From Sphingomonas aurea (GTDB lineage: Bacteria; Pseudomonadota; Alphaproteobacteria; Sphingomonadales; Sphingomonadaceae), in assembly GCF_030678875.1 (NCBI RefSeq), contig NZ_JAUUDS010000001.1:806001-870000 (forward strand): 64,000 nucleotides of DNA, read 5' to 3'. The translations under genes were made by a program, and so were the position numbers. The notes below the pieces were generated by a model, which was not told the DNA's origin, searched no databases, and saw only the letters and a list, made by a program, of their open reading frames with translations. Positions 37,381 to 46,758 of the stretch are shown here, in pieces (within the stretch, counting starts at the first letter, position 1; the number at the start of each line of letters is the position of its first letter).

Positions 37381-38661
37381 ATGGACCGCCCCACGCACCC
37401 GCTGCGCATCCCCGATTTCCGCGCCTATCTGCTCTCCAGGCTGGCCGGCACGATTGCGCTGAGCGCCATGGCGATTGTGATCGGCTGGCAGGTTTACGGC
37501 ATCGCGCGCCAGACCATGTCGATCCAGCAGGCCGCGTTCCTGCTCGGCATGATCGGGATGGTGCAGTTCGTGCCGCTGTTCCTGCTGACCCCGGTCGTCG
37601 GGCTGGTCGCCGACAGTGTCGACCGGCGCTGGATCGTGCGTGCGACCACCGCGCTGCTGGTGCTGACATCGGTGATGCTGGGGGTCGCCAACTATCTCGA
37701 CCGGCTCGGCCTGCCGGTGCTGTTCTGCGCGGCGGCCTTCATCGGCATCGCCCGGGCCTTTTCGGGCCCGGCCTATTCGGCGCTCGCACCCAATCTGGTG
37801 CCGCGCGACGTGCTGCCGACCGCGATCGCGGTCAGTTCCGCGGCGTGGCAGGTCGGCACCATCGCCGGGCCGTCGGTGGGCGGACTGTTGTTCGCCATCC
37901 ATCCCGACATCGCCTATGCCAGCGTGTCGGTGCTGTTCGCGCTGGCGCTGGGCGGCATCTTCATGATCGGCAAGGTGCCGCAGCCGCCCGCCCAGGCGGA
38001 TCGCCGGCCGCTGACCCGTATTCTGGAAGGGTTCGCCTATGTCCGCCGCAACCGGCTGGTCCAGGCGGCGATCACGCTGGACCTGTTCGCGGTGCTGCTG
38101 GCGGGATCGACCGCGCTCCTGCCGATCTACGCGCGCGATATCCTGCATGTCGGCGCGACCGGGCTGGGCTTCCTGGCCGCGGGCATGGGCGTGGGAGCCG
38201 CGTCGACGGCGATCTTCTTCTCGGTCCGGCCGATGACCGCCAATGTCGGCGTGAAGATGCTGATTGCCGTGGTGGTGTTCGGGCTGGCGATACTGACCTT
38301 CGGCCTCTCCACCCATTTCTGGCTCAGTCTGGGCGCGCTGGTGGTGGCGGGCTGTGCCGACATGGTATCGGTCTATGTCCGATCCTCGCTGATCCAGCTG
38401 CACACACCCGACCACATGCGCGGGCGCGTGTCGGCGGTGTCGCAGCTGACCATATCGGCCTCGAACGAACTGGGCGAGGCAGAGAGCGGCCTGCTCGCCT
38501 CGCTGCTCGGCCCGGTCGGCGCGGTGGTGTTCGGTGCCGTGGGCGCGATCGGCGTTACCCTGCTCTGGTCCCGGCTCTATCCGGAACTGAAGCGCGCGCG
38601 AACCTTTGACCCGCCCGACATCCTGAAAACCGAACCCCAGCACGGAGTAGCGCAGCCATGA
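37381..38661 (+). CDS. MFS transporter (MFS_3/EntS-like)
   Basis: 426 residues with about 12 hydrophobic helices. The start [21 protein letters not shown] and the motif [13 protein letters not shown] (between TM2 and TM3) match the enterobactin-exporter-like MFS branch. The ORF could start 37 codons earlier but that part is not hydrophobic and is not family-like. Export of a small molecule is the likely role; substrate unknown. It overlaps cysK by four bases (ATGA). Confidence 0.8.
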   Translation: MDRPTHPLRIPDFRAYLLSRLAGTIALSAMAIVIGWQVYGIARQTMSIQQAAFLLGMIGMVQFVPLFLLTPVVGLVADSVDRRWIVRATTALLVLTSVMLGVANYLDRLGLPVLFCAAAFIGIARAFSGPAYSALAPNLVPRDVLPTAIAVSSAAWQVGTIAGPSVGGLLFAIHPDIAYASVSVLFALALGGIFMIGKVPQPPAQADRRPLTRILEGFAYVRRNRLVQAAITLDLFAVLLAGSTALLPIYARDILHVGATGLGFLAAGMGVGAASTAIFFSVRPMTANVGVKMLIAVVVFGLAILTFGLSTHFWLSLGALVVAGCADMVSVYVRSSLIQLHTPDHMRGRVSAVSQLTISASNELGEAESGLLASLLGPVGAVVFGAVGAIGVTLLWSRLYPELKRARTFDPPDILKTEPQHGVAQP

Positions 38662-39578
38662 AGGCCAATACCATCCTGGAGACGATCGGCCGTACCCCGC
38701 ACATCCGCGTCCAGCGGCTGTTCCCGGGATCGGAAGTCTGGATCAAGTCCGAGCGCTCGAACCCCGGCGGATCGATCAAGGATCGCATCGCGCTCGCCAT
38801 GGTCGAGGCGGCAGAGGCTTCGGGCGAGCTGAAGCCCGGCGGGACGATCATCGAGCCGACCAGCGGCAACACCGGCATCGGGCTGGCACTGGTCGCCGCG
38901 GTCAAGGGCTACAAGCTGATCCTGGTCATGCCCGAGAGCATGTCGATCGAGCGTCGCCGCCTGATGCTAGCTTACGGCGCGAGCTTCGACCTGACCCCGC
39001 GCGAGAAGGGGATGAAAGGCGCGATCGAGCGGGCGCTGGAACTGGTCGCCCAGACGCCGAATGCCTGGATGCCGCAGCAGTTCGAGAACCCGGCCAATAT
39101 CGACGTCCATGTCCGCACGACCGCGCAGGAGATCCTCGACGATTTCCGCGACACGCCGATCGACGCGATCGTCACCGGCGTCGGCACCGGCGGCCACATC
39201 ACCGGCGTCGCCGAGACGCTGAAGCAGGTCTGGCCAAACCTGAAGGTCTTCGCGGTCGAGCCCACCGCCTCGCCGGTCATCTCGGGCGGACAGCCGGGAC
39301 CGCACCCGATCCAGGGGATCGGCGCCGGCTTCGTGCCCCGCAACCTCCACACCCAGGCCCTCGACGGGGTGATCGAGGTCGACGCCGCGGTCGCCAAGGA
39401 CATGGCCCGCCGCGCGGCGCGCGAGGAGGGGATGCTGGTCGGCATCTCGTCGGGCGCGACGCTCGCCGCGATCCTCCAGAAGCTGCCCGACCTGCCCGAC
39501 AATGCCCGCGTGCTCGGCTTCAACTACGATACGGGCGAGCGCTATCTGTCGGTGCCGGACTTCCTGCCCGAACAGTGA
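38658..39578 (+). CDS. cysK: Cysteine synthase A (O-acetylserine sulfhydrylase)
   Basis: 306 residues. PLP Lys in [11 protein letters not shown], phosphate loop region [12 protein letters not shown], and [13 protein letters not shown] later; C-terminal [12 protein letters not shown] is also typical. Converts O-acetylserine and sulfide to cysteine. Four-base overlap with the MFS gene upstream and with the next gene (GTGA) indicates an operon of three genes. Confidence 0.95.
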   Translation: MKANTILETIGRTPHIRVQRLFPGSEVWIKSERSNPGGSIKDRIALAMVEAAEASGELKPGGTIIEPTSGNTGIGLALVAAVKGYKLILVMPESMSIERRRLMLAYGASFDLTPREKGMKGAIERALELVAQTPNAWMPQQFENPANIDVHVRTTAQEILDDFRDTPIDAIVTGVGTGGHITGVAETLKQVWPNLKVFAVEPTASPVISGGQPGPHPIQGIGAGFVPRNLHTQALDGVIEVDAAVAKDMARRAAREEGMLVGISSGATLAAILQKLPDLPDNARVLGFNYDTGERYLSVPDFLPEQ

Positions 39579-40861
39579 GCCCGCAGCCCAAGCCCGGCGC
39601 CCGTCCCAGCGGGGCGATCCGGGCGATCCTGTCGCTGATCGCCGGCACGGCGGTGGTGGTACCGGCGTTCGTCGTGGCCACCGCGCCGCCGCCCGCGGTG
39701 GCGCGCGCCCGCAAGGCCGTGCCGCCGCGCCGGGTGGTGCCGCCAACGGTGCTACCCGCAGTCGAGCCGGTCGAGCTGGTCGACCTGTCGCCCGACGAGG
39801 CGCGCGCCTATAACGCCGACGTGCCGTTCGCGCGCGGCGCCAACCCGGCGGCGCGCCCATTCCGCCTGCGCGATGCGCCCGAGGACCTCGCCCGCGCCAC
39901 CGACTGCCTGGCCGCAGCGATGCTCTATGAGGCGGGCGCCGACCCGGTCGGGCAGAAGGCGGTGGCGCAGGTCGTCCTCAACCGCGTCCGCCACCCTGCC
40001 TTCCCCAAGACGGTGTGCGGTGTGGTGTTCGAGGGGCAGGACCGCCGCACCGGCTGCCAGTTCACCTTCACCTGCGACGGTGCCCTCACCCGCTGGCAGC
40101 CGCCGGCCGCGCTCTGGACCCGCGCCCGCACGCTGGCGGCGGCGGCGCTGGCGGGCACGGTGTACCGGCCGGTCGGCTACGCCACCCATTACCACACCGA
40201 CTGGGTGGTGCCGTACTGGCAGTCGAGCCTCGACAAGATCGCCGGCGTCGGCACGCACCTGTTCTTCCGCTGGGCCGGCTGGTGGGGCACGCCGCCCGCC
40301 TTCAACCGCCAGGTCCAGGCAAGCGAGCCGGTCATCGCGAAGCTCGCCCCCTTTTCGGACGCGCACAAGACAGGCGCGGCCGTCGAGGAAGCGAAGGCCG
40401 CGATGTCCACCGCAGACCTCGTGACGGCGTTGACTGCGGGAACCCCGGCTGCCGCGGCGCCCGGCGAACCGGACAGCTTCCTCGTCGTCCTCCCCGCCGG
40501 CGCGCAGCCCGAGAGCTTTCCGCAGCTGGCCCAAGCCGTCTGCGGCACCCGCGACCATTGCAAATATCTCGGCTGGACGGACGCCAAGTCGCTGCCGAAA
40601 TCCGGCGCACCCGATCCGACGCAGCTGGCGGCGATGGCGTTCAGCTACCTGCGCGACAGACCGGCTGGGCTGGAGCGGACGCTGTGGAACTGTACCCTCT
40701 ACCCGCGCACCCGGCCGGGTGGCTGCATGAAGCGCCAGCCGGTGCCAGCGCCGACGCCGGCCCCGACCAGCGCGGTGATCGCGCCGGTGGCGAAGGGACC
40801 GGCGGAGCTGGGCGGAGTGAGGCGGGGCGCGCCTGCGCCGACGCCAAACCCGAATCCTTAA
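39575..40861 (+). CDS. SleB-type cell wall hydrolase
   Basis: 428 residues from a GTG overlapping cysK's stop (GTGA). An N-terminal hydrophobic anchor ([20 protein letters not shown]) precedes the SleB domain: [21 protein letters not shown] with the catalytic Glu, [22 protein letters not shown] and CQFTFTCDG with conserved Cys. It cuts peptidoglycan as a lytic transglycosylase-type muramidase in the periplasm. The C-terminal about 150 residues (Ala/Pro-rich) are not conserved and may anchor or regulate. Confidence 0.88.
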   Translation: MSPQPKPGARPSGAIRAILSLIAGTAVVVPAFVVATAPPPAVARARKAVPPRRVVPPTVLPAVEPVELVDLSPDEARAYNADVPFARGANPAARPFRLRDAPEDLARATDCLAAAMLYEAGADPVGQKAVAQVVLNRVRHPAFPKTVCGVVFEGQDRRTGCQFTFTCDGALTRWQPPAALWTRARTLAAAALAGTVYRPVGYATHYHTDWVVPYWQSSLDKIAGVGTHLFFRWAGWWGTPPAFNRQVQASEPVIAKLAPFSDAHKTGAAVEEAKAAMSTADLVTALTAGTPAAAAPGEPDSFLVVLPAGAQPESFPQLAQAVCGTRDHCKYLGWTDAKSLPKSGAPDPTQLAAMAFSYLRDRPAGLERTLWNCTLYPRTRPGGCMKRQPVPAPTPAPTSAVIAPVAKGPAELGGVRRGAPAPTPNPNP

Positions 40862-40862
40862 C

Positions 40863-40886
40863 GCCCCTCCCCTTCAGGGGAGGGGC
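40863..40886. repeat. GCCCCTCCCC/GGGGAGGGGC hairpin after the SleB gene
   Basis: Perfect 10-bp stem with a TTCA loop, two bases after the SleB gene's stop codon and between convergent genes. The same unit recurs at 46675-46748, so it is a dispersed element that can serve as a terminator. No T tract follows on either strand, so classical termination is uncertain. Confidence 0.7.
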
Positions 40887-40898
40887 TAAGCGGTGGCT

Positions 40899-42701
40899 TC
40901 ACCCCGCCTGGAACATCTCCACCGGCAGCGCCATCACCGCGTCCGCGCCGCCCTCGATCTTGCGGCGCAGCGCACCCGCGTCGGGCAGCATCCGCTCACC
41001 GAAGAAGCGGGCGGTGACCAGCTTGGCGTCGAGGAAGGCGGTATCCCCCTCACCCGCCGCCTTCAGCGCCGCCGCGGCGCGGGCCATGCGCAGCCACATC
41101 AACCCGGTCGCGACCAGCCCCATCAGGTGCATGTAGCTGACCGCGCCGGCCCCGACATTGTTCGGGTTCTTCATGCCGTTGGCCATAAACCACATGGTTG
41201 CCGCCTGAAGCTCGCCCAGTGCCTTGGCGAGTCGGGCGGCGAAATCGGCCACCGCCGTGTCTTCACCGGCGGCAGCGGCTTCCTCGGCGACGATGCGGAA
41301 CAGCGCCTGCACCGCGCGCCCGCCGTTCGACGCCAGCTTGCGGCCGACCAGGTCCATCGCCTGGACGCCGTTCGTACCCTCGTAGATTTGGGCGATGCGG
41401 GCGTCGCGGACATATTGCTCCATCCCCCATTCCTGGATGTAGCCGTGACCGCCATAGACCTGCTGCGCAGTGGTCGCGATGTCGTAACCCTTGTCGGTGC
41501 CGACTCCCTTGATGACGGGGGTGAGCAGGCCGATCAGGTCGCCGGCCAGCTGCCGCTCCTCCTCGGTCCCCGCCTTGTGCTCCAGATCGACCTGGAGCGC
41601 ACCCCAGAGGCACAGGGCGCGCAGGCCCTCGGTCCAGGCCTTCGCCTCCATCAGCATGCGGCGCACGTCGGGATGGACGAACAGCGTGTCGGCCTTCTCG
41701 CCCGGCTCGGCGGGGCCGGTCAGCGCGCGGCCCTGGCGGCGGTCCGCGGCATAGTGGACGGCGTTCTGATAGGCCGTCTCGGCGACGCCCAGCCCTTGCA
41801 AGCCGACGCCGAGCCGCGCGGCGTTCATCATGATGAACATCGCGGCCAGCCCCTTCATCTCCTCGCCGACCAGCCAGCCGGTCGCGCCGTCATAGTTCAT
41901 GACGCAGGTGGAGTTGCCGTGGATGCCCATCTTGTGCTCGATCGACCCGCACGACACCGCGTTGCGCGCGCCGAGCGAGCCGTCGTCCTCCACCATCACC
42001 TTGGGCACGACGAACAGGCTGATCCCCTTCGAGCTGTCGGGCGCGCCCGGCGTCTTGGCCAGGACGAGGTGGATGATGTTGTCGGTCAGGTCGTGTTCGC
42101 CGGCCGAGATGAAGATCTTGGTGCCGGTGATGCTGTAGCTACCGTCCGCATTCGGCTCGGCGCGGGTGCGGATCAGGCCCAGGTCGGTGCCGCACTGCGG
42201 CTCCGTCAGGTTCATCGTGCCGCCCCACTCGCCCGACACCATGCGCGGCAGGTACTTCGCCTGCTGCTCGGGCGATCCCTTCACCACCAGCGCGGCGATC
42301 GCGCCGTGCGCCAGGCCAGGGTACATGGCGAAGGCCATGTTGGCGGAGATCATGTACTCCTGGAACGCGGTCGAGACGACGTGCGGCATCGCCTGCCCGC
42401 CGAACGCCTCTGGTGCGGACAGCGTGCCCCAACCCGATTCGACGAACTGGCGATACGCCTCCTTGAAGCCCGGCGGGGTCGTGACCGAGCCGTCATCGTG
42501 CCGCGTGCAGCCATGCTGGTCGCCGACCTGGTTGAGCGGGAACAACACTTGGGCGACGAAGCGGCCACCCTCCTCCAGCACCGCATCCACAGTGTCGGGC
42601 GTGGCGGCGGCGAAGCCGTCGACATTGGCGTGAGCGGAAAGGCCGACGACATGCTCCAGCACGAAGCGCGTATCGCGGACGGGGGGCGTGAACTGCGGCA
42701 T
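40899..42701 (-). CDS. Acyl-CoA dehydrogenase (DmdC-like, with extra C-terminal domain)
   Basis: 600 residues. FAD/acyl-CoA dehydrogenase pattern: MNLTEPQCGTDLGLIRT, ITGTKIFISAGEHD and the catalytic-base region ARIAQIYEGTNGVQAMDLVGR. Length near 600 with a C-terminal helical extension matches the long (DmdC-like) branch that oxidises medium or branched/aryl-type acyl-CoAs. The start is five bases after the stop of the MerR gene in the same direction, implying one transcript. Likely a fatty or branched-chain acyl-CoA catabolic enzyme. Confidence 0.9.
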   Translation of the reverse strand: MPQFTPPVRDTRFVLEHVVGLSAHANVDGFAAATPDTVDAVLEEGGRFVAQVLFPLNQVGDQHGCTRHDDGSVTTPPGFKEAYRQFVESGWGTLSAPEAFGGQAMPHVVSTAFQEYMISANMAFAMYPGLAHGAIAALVVKGSPEQQAKYLPRMVSGEWGGTMNLTEPQCGTDLGLIRTRAEPNADGSYSITGTKIFISAGEHDLTDNIIHLVLAKTPGAPDSSKGISLFVVPKVMVEDDGSLGARNAVSCGSIEHKMGIHGNSTCVMNYDGATGWLVGEEMKGLAAMFIMMNAARLGVGLQGLGVAETAYQNAVHYAADRRQGRALTGPAEPGEKADTLFVHPDVRRMLMEAKAWTEGLRALCLWGALQVDLEHKAGTEEERQLAGDLIGLLTPVIKGVGTDKGYDIATTAQQVYGGHGYIQEWGMEQYVRDARIAQIYEGTNGVQAMDLVGRKLASNGGRAVQALFRIVAEEAAAAGEDTAVADFAARLAKALGELQAATMWFMANGMKNPNNVGAGAVSYMHLMGLVATGLMWLRMARAAAALKAAGEGDTAFLDAKLVTARFFGERMLPDAGALRRKIEGGADAVMALPVEMFQAG

Positions 42702-42706
42702 CCTCT

Positions 42707-43141
42707 TTAATCCTTATGATCTTTGGTGTCGTTGTCGCTTACCGGTTGGACGGCGGCGATGAAGTCGGTGAGTTCGGTGATGGCGGCGTCGATGTCGCGG
42801 CGCTGCGCCTCGAGCGCCGTGACGCGGGCGCGGCAGCGCTCGATCGTCACCTGACGCTGGACACGGCGACCATCGCCCAGATCGTAGAGGTCGATCATCT
42901 CGCGGATCTCACCCAGCGAGAATCCGACCCGCTTGCCGCGCAGGATCCACGCCAGCCGGGCACGATCGCGATGCGAGTAGATGCGGGCAGTGCCGCGTCG
43001 CTCCGGGGCGATCAGCCCCTCGTCCTCGTAGAAGCGCAGCGCGCGGGCGGTGACGCCGAACTCGTCGCACAGATCGGAGATCGCATAGCTCTCGCGATCC
43101 TCGCGAGGGGTGATCGGGGCGTAGGACGCAAGCTCGGCCAT
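42707..43141 (-). CDS. MerR family transcriptional regulator, LiuR-like
   Basis: 144 residues. MerR HTH: YAISDLCDEFGVTARALRFYEDEGLIAPERRGTARIY near residues 19-55, then a dimerisation coiled coil (ALEAQRRDIDAAITELTDF). The lack of metal-binding cysteines and the operon with an acyl-CoA dehydrogenase fit the acyl-CoA-catabolism regulators of the LiuR type. The 35-bp gap upstream is almost filled by a palindromic element, probably its operator. Confidence 0.85.
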   Translation of the reverse strand: MAELASYAPITPREDRESYAISDLCDEFGVTARALRFYEDEGLIAPERRGTARIYSHRDRARLAWILRGKRVGFSLGEIREMIDLYDLGDGRRVQRQVTIERCRARVTALEAQRRDIDAAITELTDFIAAVQPVSDNDTKDHKD

Positions 43142-43152
43142 GACGGTTCGCT

Positions 43153-43176
43153 ACGTCACCCTTACGTAAACGTCAA
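43153..43176 (-). promoter_or_regulatory. MerR/LiuR-type operator overlapping a -35 box
   Basis: On the - strand: TTGACGTTTACGTAAGGGTGACGT, resembling the TTGACG-TTTACGTAA palindrome known for MerR acyl-CoA regulators, with the second half degenerate. TTGACG can be a -35, followed by 17 bp and TAGCGA as a weak -10. The -10 ends only 6 bases before the ATG at 43141, so the mRNA may be leaderless. Confidence 0.55.
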
Positions 43177-43677
43177 CTACTCACAGAGCCGCCGACCACC
43201 CCTTCCGCGTAGGGTCGCGGCTTCCGATGCGGATTCGCTCTGCCGCTCGACTGCGAACGCGGCCAGCGAGGCACGACCGCGGCACAGCGAGGTGCAGGCC
43301 GGGGGCACCTCGCCCGGGAAGACGATCCGCTCGCCATCGAAGGTGGCATCGATGCGGCATTCGCCGAGCGTGACGCGCAGCCGCTCGCCCTTGCGCTCGA
43401 CGATACCCGTGGCGCTGCAATCCTGCCCGTCGCCATAGTCGCTGACGATGCCGATCCGCTGCACCCCGCCCACTCCCTCGACCACGCAGGCACGGTCAGT
43501 GTCGCGCGCCCAGGCGCCGACCAGGGTCGCGGCGGCCGGGTCGTGGACCAGCCCCTGCGCGATCGCCGCAGCTTCGAGCCGGGCGCCGGCGCTGGGCTCC
43601 TCGGCCGCCATCTGGTTGCCCTCATCGCCCCTGCAGGCGGCGAGCAAAAGGAGCGCGAGGCCGACCGGCGCCCTCAA
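43177..43677 (-). CDS. Predicted lipoprotein of unknown function
   Basis: 166 residues. The TTG start (43675-43677) overlaps the hisI stop (TTGA), giving [15 protein letters not shown] with a lipobox (LAAC); an upstream longer frame has no signal and would overlap hisI. The mature part has a repeated Cys pattern (CVVEG, DCSATG, ECRIDA, CTSLC) that suggests disulfides and a beta-structured fold of unknown family. Likely anchored in the outer or inner membrane leaflet. Confidence 0.65.
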   Translation of the reverse strand: MRAPVGLALLLLAACRGDEGNQMAAEEPSAGARLEAAAIAQGLVHDPAAATLVGAWARDTDRACVVEGVGGVQRIGIVSDYGDGQDCSATGIVERKGERLRVTLGECRIDATFDGERIVFPGEVPPACTSLCRGRASLAAFAVERQSESASEAATLRGRGGRRLCE

Positions 43678-44033
43678 TCGACGGGCACCAGCGCGCCGTC
43701 CTCGATCCGGCGATAGAAGCAGCTGGTCGCTCCAGTATGACAGGCGGGGCCGGCGGGATCGACGATCAGCCACAGGGCATCCTGATCGCAGTCGATCCGG
43801 ATCTCGACGACGCGGAGCACGTTGCCGGAGGTCTCGCCCTTCTTCCACAACCGCTGGCGGCTGCGCGACCAGAAGACCGCCTCGCCACTCACCTGCGTCG
43901 CGGCGAGCGCGTCGGCGTTCATGTGCGCGACCATCAGCAGGGCGCCGGCGCGGTCGCTGACAACCGCGGTGACCAGCCCCGCGCCATCGTAGGCGGGGTC
44001 GAGCGAGAGGGTGCGGTCGCGGGATTCGGACAT
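43674..44033 (-). CDS. hisI: Phosphoribosyl-AMP cyclohydrolase
   Basis: 119 residues. HisI motifs [31 protein letters not shown] and DCDQDALWL, then [10 protein letters not shown]: the metal-binding Cys and Asp residues are all seen. It opens the purine ring of phosphoribosyl-AMP in histidine synthesis. ATG at 44033 was chosen as the N-terminus [16 protein letters not shown] is compact; a longer start is possible but unlikely. It is separate from other his genes. Confidence 0.93.
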   Translation of the reverse strand: MSESRDRTLSLDPAYDGAGLVTAVVSDRAGALLMVAHMNADALAATQVSGEAVFWSRSRQRLWKKGETSGNVLRVVEIRIDCDQDALWLIVDPAGPACHTGATSCFYRRIEDGALVPVD

Positions 44034-44064
44034 AGGCGGCCTGTACCGCGACGGCACTGCGCCG

Positions 44065-44316
44065 TCACCCGTGGTCGCGGATGGCCCGGACCAGACCGGC
44101 CTTGTTCATCCGCGAGCGGCCCTCAATGCCGATCTTCGCGGCTTCCTTCATCAGGTCGGCCTTGGTGCGGTCTTCAAGATGGACGCTGTCGTGGTGCAGG
44201 GTGCCAGCCGCTTTCGCATTGGCGATCCGCGCGGCCTTCTCCGACGAATTTCCCTGCTTCTTCAATTCTTCGTAGAGCGCATCATCCTTGATCTGGGGTC
44301 CATGATCGCGTGCCAT
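44065..44316 (-). CDS. Small DUF7218/Rho-N-like protein
   Basis: 83 residues preceded by AAGGAGAG and ending DHG. N-terminal [28 protein letters not shown] is charged and helical; C-terminal [33 protein letters not shown] resembles the Rho N-terminal/SAP-like helix-extended-helix that contacts nucleic acid. It stands alone between hisI and purF. Role unknown, possibly nucleic-acid binding. Confidence 0.7.
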   Translation of the reverse strand: MARDHGPQIKDDALYEELKKQGNSSEKAARIANAKAAGTLHHDSVHLEDRTKADLMKEAAKIGIEGRSRMNKAGLVRAIRDHG

Positions 44317-44443
44317 CGCTGCTCTCCTTGCAGCGTCGCAACCGGCGATGCGGCGGATCGCTCCATCGAAACGTGACAAACAGGCGACAAGCCCGGTCAT
44401 CACCCCTATATGCGCCCCGCCACCAAGCGAGCCTGCGCCTCCC

Positions 44444-45901
44444 ATGCTGACGACCAATCCCTTCGAAGACGACAAGCTGCGCGAGGAGTGCGGCGTATTC
44501 GGTGTGTCGAACAGCCCCAGCGCAGCGGCGCTGGTGGCGCTCGGCCTCCACGCCCTCCAGCATCGCGGGCAGGAGGCGGCGGGGATCACCTCGTTCGACG
44601 GCGCCCAGTTCCACACGCACCGGGCGATGGGGCATGTCGCGGGCAATTTCGATCGCGACGACGTGATCCGCGCCCTGCCCGGCACGGTCGCAGCCGGCCA
44701 TGTCCGCTACTCGACGACGGGCGAGACGGCGCTGCGCAACGTCCAGCCGCTCTATGCCGAGCTGGCGACGGGCGGCTTCGCGATTGCCCATAACGGCAAT
44801 ATCTCCAATGCGATGAAGCTGCGCCGCGAGCTGGTGCGGCGGGGCTCGATTTTTCAGTCGACCTCCGACACCGAGACGATCATCCATCTGGTCGCGACGA
44901 GTAATTACCGGACCCTGCTCGACCGGTTCATCGACGCGCTGAAGCAGATCGAAGGCGCCTATTCGCTGGTCGTGATGACGCCCGAGGGGATGATCGCCTG
45001 CCGCGATCCGCTCGGCATCCGGCCGTTGGTCATGGGGCGGCTGGACGACGCCGTCATCTTCGCGTCGGAGACGGTCGCGCTCGACGTCTGCGGCGCTACC
45101 TTCGAACGCGCGGTGGAACCGGGCGAGCTGGTGATCGTGCAGGGCAGCGAGATCCGGTCGATCAAGCCGTTCCAGCAGGTTCATGCCCGTCCCTGTATCT
45201 TCGAATGGGTCTATTTCTCGCGCCCTGATTCGATCGTGGACGATCACTCGGTCTATTCGGTGCGCAAGGAGATCGGGGCGCAACTGGCTGCCGAGGCGCC
45301 GGTCGAGGCCGACCTGGTCATTCCGGTGCCCGACTCGGGTGTGCCGGCGGCGATCGGCTACGCGCAAGCCTCCGGCATTCCGTTCGAACTGGGGATCATC
45401 CGGTCGCACTATGTCGGGCGGACGTTCATCCAGCCCGGCGACAAGGTGCGGCATCTGGGCGTCAAGCTGAAGCACAATGCCAACCGCGCGCTGATCGAGG
45501 GCAAGCGGATCGTGCTGATCGACGATTCGATCGTGCGCGGTACGACGTCGCTGAAGATCGTGCAGATGATGCGCGATGCCGGCGCAGCGGAGATCCACAT
45601 GCGGATCGCATCGCCGCCGACGCGGCACAGCTGCTTCTACGGCGTCGACACGCCGGAGCGCGCCAAGTTGCTGGCAGCGAAGCTCGACCTGGGCGGGATG
45701 ACCGACTTCATCCATGCCGACAGCCTGGCGTTCGTGTCGATCGACGGGCTGTACAAGGCGCTGGGCGAGGCGAAGCGGGCGGATGTCCGGCCCAATTACT
45801 GCGATGCCTGCTTCACCGGCGACTATCCCACCACGCTGACCGATCAGGACGACAGCGTCGAGGTGGACCAGTTCGCGCTGCTCGCCGAGCGCGTCAACTG
45901 A
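44444..45901 (+). CDS. purF: Amidophosphoribosyltransferase
   Basis: 485 residues. Glutamine amidotransferase nucleophile Cys16 in REECGVFG, so about 15 residues form a propeptide; PRPP motif RIVLIDDSIVRGTTS near the C-terminus. Four Cys at family positions (HARPCIFEW, RHSCFYG, YCDAC) match the [4Fe-4S]-containing type known from Bacillus. First step of purine synthesis, making phosphoribosylamine. No clear ribosome site before the chosen ATG; a start further upstream is not excluded. Confidence 0.95.
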   Translation: MLTTNPFEDDKLREECGVFGVSNSPSAAALVALGLHALQHRGQEAAGITSFDGAQFHTHRAMGHVAGNFDRDDVIRALPGTVAAGHVRYSTTGETALRNVQPLYAELATGGFAIAHNGNISNAMKLRRELVRRGSIFQSTSDTETIIHLVATSNYRTLLDRFIDALKQIEGAYSLVVMTPEGMIACRDPLGIRPLVMGRLDDAVIFASETVALDVCGATFERAVEPGELVIVQGSEIRSIKPFQQVHARPCIFEWVYFSRPDSIVDDHSVYSVRKEIGAQLAAEAPVEADLVIPVPDSGVPAAIGYAQASGIPFELGIIRSHYVGRTFIQPGDKVRHLGVKLKHNANRALIEGKRIVLIDDSIVRGTTSLKIVQMMRDAGAAEIHMRIASPPTRHSCFYGVDTPERAKLLAAKLDLGGMTDFIHADSLAFVSIDGLYKALGEAKRADVRPNYCDACFTGDYPTTLTDQDDSVEVDQFALLAERVN

Positions 45902-45933
45902 ACGACGACCGTTTTAGGAAATCTGATCCCTTC

Positions 45934-46644
45934 ATGTCCGAACAGCCTCTTTCCGGCCGGCTCGCGCTGGTCACCGGTGCCAGCCGCGGGATCGGCGCCG
46001 CTACCGCCCGTGCACTGGCCGCCCAGGGCGCCCATGTCGTCATCACCGCCCGCACGCCCAAGGACCTCGAGACGGTCGAGCAGGCGATCTTCGACGCGGG
46101 CGGTTCGGCGACGATCGCGCCGCTCGACCTGACCGAGACCGATGCGATCGCCCGGCTGGCGACCGCGGTCGGCGAGCGGTGGAAGGCGCTGGACGTGATG
46201 GTCCTGAACGCAGCGACGCTGGGCAGCCTGTCGGCGGTGCCGTCGATCGACGCCAAGGAGTTCGCCCGGGTGCTGACGCTGAACGTCAGCGCGCAAGGGG
46301 CATTGCTGGCGGCGTTCGACCCGATGCTGCGCCGGGCCGAGGCGGGCAAGGTAATCGGGCTGACGTCGAGCGTGGCGCAGAAGCCGCGGGCCTACTGGGG
46401 TGCCTATGGCGCGTCGAAAGCGGCGTTCGAGACACTGTTGGGCGCGTATGGCGACGAGGTCGAGGCGCTGGGCAAGGTGCGGGTCGCGATCGTCGATCCG
46501 GGCGCCACGCGGACGGCGATGCGGGCCCGGGCCTATCCGGGGGAAGACCCGGCATCGGTGAAGGAGCCGGAGGCGGTGGCGGCGCGCATCGTGCGGCTGG
46601 CAGTCGAAGGGTTCGGGGTGGCGCACCGCGAGCGGGTCGACTGA
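45934..46644 (+). CDS. Short-chain dehydrogenase/reductase (SDR)
   Basis: 236 residues: LVTGASRGIGAATA cofactor motif (residues 12-25), NAAT, and the YxxxK active site as WGAYGASKAAFE. Ends in VAHRERVD. Similar SDRs reduce ketones or oxoacyl chains; the substrate is unknown. Thirty-two bases after purF; a separate promoter is possible. Confidence 0.85.
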   Translation: MSEQPLSGRLALVTGASRGIGAATARALAAQGAHVVITARTPKDLETVEQAIFDAGGSATIAPLDLTETDAIARLATAVGERWKALDVMVLNAATLGSLSAVPSIDAKEFARVLTLNVSAQGALLAAFDPMLRRAEAGKVIGLTSSVAQKPRAYWGAYGASKAAFETLLGAYGDEVEALGKVRVAIVDPGATRTAMRARAYPGEDPASVKEPEAVAARIVRLAVEGFGVAHRERVD

Positions 46645-46674
46645 AACGGGTTCGGGCCCGCTGACTCTCCCTTT

Positions 46675-46748
46675 CCCTTCAGGGGAGGGGCTTTTCGGCA
46701 GGCGCGGCGTTGGGGGAGAGGCCCCACCCCAACCCCTCCCCTGAAGGG
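46675..46748. repeat. 16-bp perfect inverted repeat with nested hairpin (intergenic mosaic element)
   Basis: CCCTTCAGGGGAGGGG (46675-46690) and CCCCTCCCCTGAAGGG (46733-46748) are exact reverse complements 42 bases apart, with TTGGGG/CCCCAA nested inside and a CGGGCTTTTTATTT run after on the + strand. The core unit equals that at 40863-40886. Between convergent genes; likely a terminator-bearing repeat. Confidence 0.75.
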
Positions 46749-46758
46749 GACGGGCTTT

